Source: Pelomonas cellulosilytica
GTDB taxonomy: Bacteria; Pseudomonadota; Gammaproteobacteria; Burkholderiales; Burkholderiaceae_C
DNA: 64,000 bases
Assembly: GCF_021353265.1 (NCBI RefSeq)
Contig: NZ_JAJTWU010000001.1
Span: 744,001 to 808,000 of the forward strand
Direction: 5' to 3'
A program made the translations under genes and the position numbers. Shown here in pieces: positions 63,221 to 64,000 of the stretch. The notes beneath the pieces were generated by a model. That model made no database searches. It was not told where the DNA came from and saw nothing but the letters and a program-made list of their open reading frames with translations. The first letter of the stretch is position 1. Each line of letters starts with the position of its first letter.

Positions 63221-64000
63221 ATGCCCTTGTTCTCCCCGCGTCATCTGAGCAGCCTGCTGCTTCTCAGTGTCGCGCCCCTGTGGGTGGCTGCCCAGACCGA
63301 GCCGGCGGCGGTTCCGGCCCCGGCAGTCGCCGCGTCGGCGGCTGCGCAGGCGCCCGCGCCGGAGGTCATCAGACCGCGCGTGGCTGGACTCCAGCAGTTG
63401 CTGGGGCTGCCGCCCGTGCTGCCCCTGGCCGGCAATGGCCCGCCGATGTCGCTGGGCGAGGCGCTGCAGCTGGCCTGGCAGAACAGCCCCGACGTCGCCG
63501 CGGCCCGCTACCGCTCGCTGAGCTTCGACTACACCCGCAAGGCCGCACGCGGAGCGCTGCTGCCGAAACTGGAGACTCGTGCCTCCATCGGCCGCGGCCA
63601 TTTCGAGACGCCCGACGCGACGAACAACCTCGGCCGCGCCGACAACTCCGCCGTGCTGAGCCAGGCGCTCGTCGACGAGGCGGCACGCCACGAATGGTCG
63701 CGCCAGGAGCTATTGGCCGCATCCGCCGAGGTGCAGCTGGCCGGCGTCGAGTCGCAGACGCTGTTGGATACCGGCACCGCCTGGTTCGCCGTGCTGCAGC
63801 AGCGTGTCAGCGTCGAGCTGGGCCAGACCTATGAGGCGTCGCTGAACGAGCTGCTGCGCTACATCGGCGACCGGGTCGCTGCCGGTGGTGCCAGCCCGGC
63901 GGAGCGCGAGCGCATCACCGCCCGCGTGGCCAACGTGCGCTCCAGCCTGGCCGACTCGCGTGCGGCGCTGGCTGCAGCGCTGCGCAACTTTCAGCGGCTG
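63221..64000 (+). CDS. TolC family outer-membrane protein, N-terminal part (runs off the window)
   Basis: The first 260 codons of a TolC-type outer-membrane channel. Signal peptide (LSSLLLLSVAPLWVAAQ), a Pro/Ala-rich linker, then MSLGEALQLAWQNSPDVAAARYRSLSFDYTRKAARGALLPKLE, a classic TolC N-terminal repeat, and VSVELGQTYEASLNELLRYIGDRVAAGGASPAERERI. ATG 63221 has GAAGGA nine bases upstream, and a second Met three codons earlier is less well spaced. It follows the ABC transporter gene and should form the exit duct of the same type I system. Confidence 0.88.
   Translation, partial: MPLFSPRHLSSLLLLSVAPLWVAAQTEPAAVPAPAVAASAAAQAPAPEVIRPRVAGLQQLLGLPPVLPLAGNGPPMSLGEALQLAWQNSPDVAAARYRSLSFDYTRKAARGALLPKLETRASIGRGHFETPDATNNLGRADNSAVLSQALVDEAARHEWSRQELLAASAEVQLAGVESQTLLDTGTAWFAVLQQRVSVELGQTYEASLNELLRYIGDRVAAGGASPAERERITARVANVRSSLADSRAALAAALRNFQRL

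Overview
The window is a GC-rich (~68-70%), gene-dense stretch of a bacterial chromosome. Gene content (an MHS-family transporter with a DctB/DctD-type two-component system, bdhA, ispD/ispF, clpB, mfd, relA) together with codon use and protein style suggest a betaproteobacterium of the order Burkholderiales, probably near the Rubrivivax/Roseateles/Mitsuaria group. This placement is inference from protein style; no 16S gene is present.

Layout. 1-8.5 kb: 5' part of a TonB-dependent receptor, a periplasmic histidine acid phosphatase, then a minus-strand set that looks like an envelope-stress/polyamine module (SPFH-SHOCT, DUF4178, DUF350, secreted protein, YciI, membrane-anchored spermidine-synthase-like protein). 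8.5-15.4 kb: moaE-crcB, clpB, a GGDEF cyclase coupled to a DUF2804 gene, a sterol-desaturase-family hydroxylase. 15.4-20.1 kb: a tandem family of secreted S9 peptidases, two intact and one decayed. 20.3-25.8 kb: nadB and nadA with a possible 29-residue membrane peptide, a ComFB protein, a triplicated DUF3395 secreted protein, and an AraC regulator. 25.8-35.1 kb: MFS, LysE and AI-2E-type transporters, a ThDP enzyme coupled to an S4 RNA-binding protein, serB and mfd. 35.2-41.8 kb: a DUF885 protein, then an MHS-type dicarboxylate/2-oxoglutarate transporter preceded by a recognisable sigma-54 promoter and twin enhancer-like repeats, followed by the DctB/DctD-like pair likely to use them. 41.8-51.6 kb: chalcone-isomerase-like protein, RlmN-family radical SAM protein, acyl-CoA hydrolase/transferase, ispD, two binding proteins, a PlpD-type patatin, and a decayed group II intron that ends against the ispF start codon. 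51.6-58.6 kb: OmpR/EnvZ-type pair, SIMPL protein, bdhA, hydrolase-relA. 58.6-64 kb: tRNA-Val(GAC) with terminator, a TpsB fragment, a small operon (MIP18-type Fe-S factor, NnrS-like membrane protein, DUF3079) with NsrR-like and FNR-like sites at its promoter, then a type I secretion ABC transporter and the start of its TolC partner.

No CRISPR array, rRNA, insertion sequence transposase or prophage was seen. The clearest mobile DNA is the intron remnant. Decay is visible at several places (S9 copy, ribbon-helix-helix gene, TpsB fragment, intron maturase), each with identifiable lesions. All function calls rest on reading motifs by eye; no database search was run.
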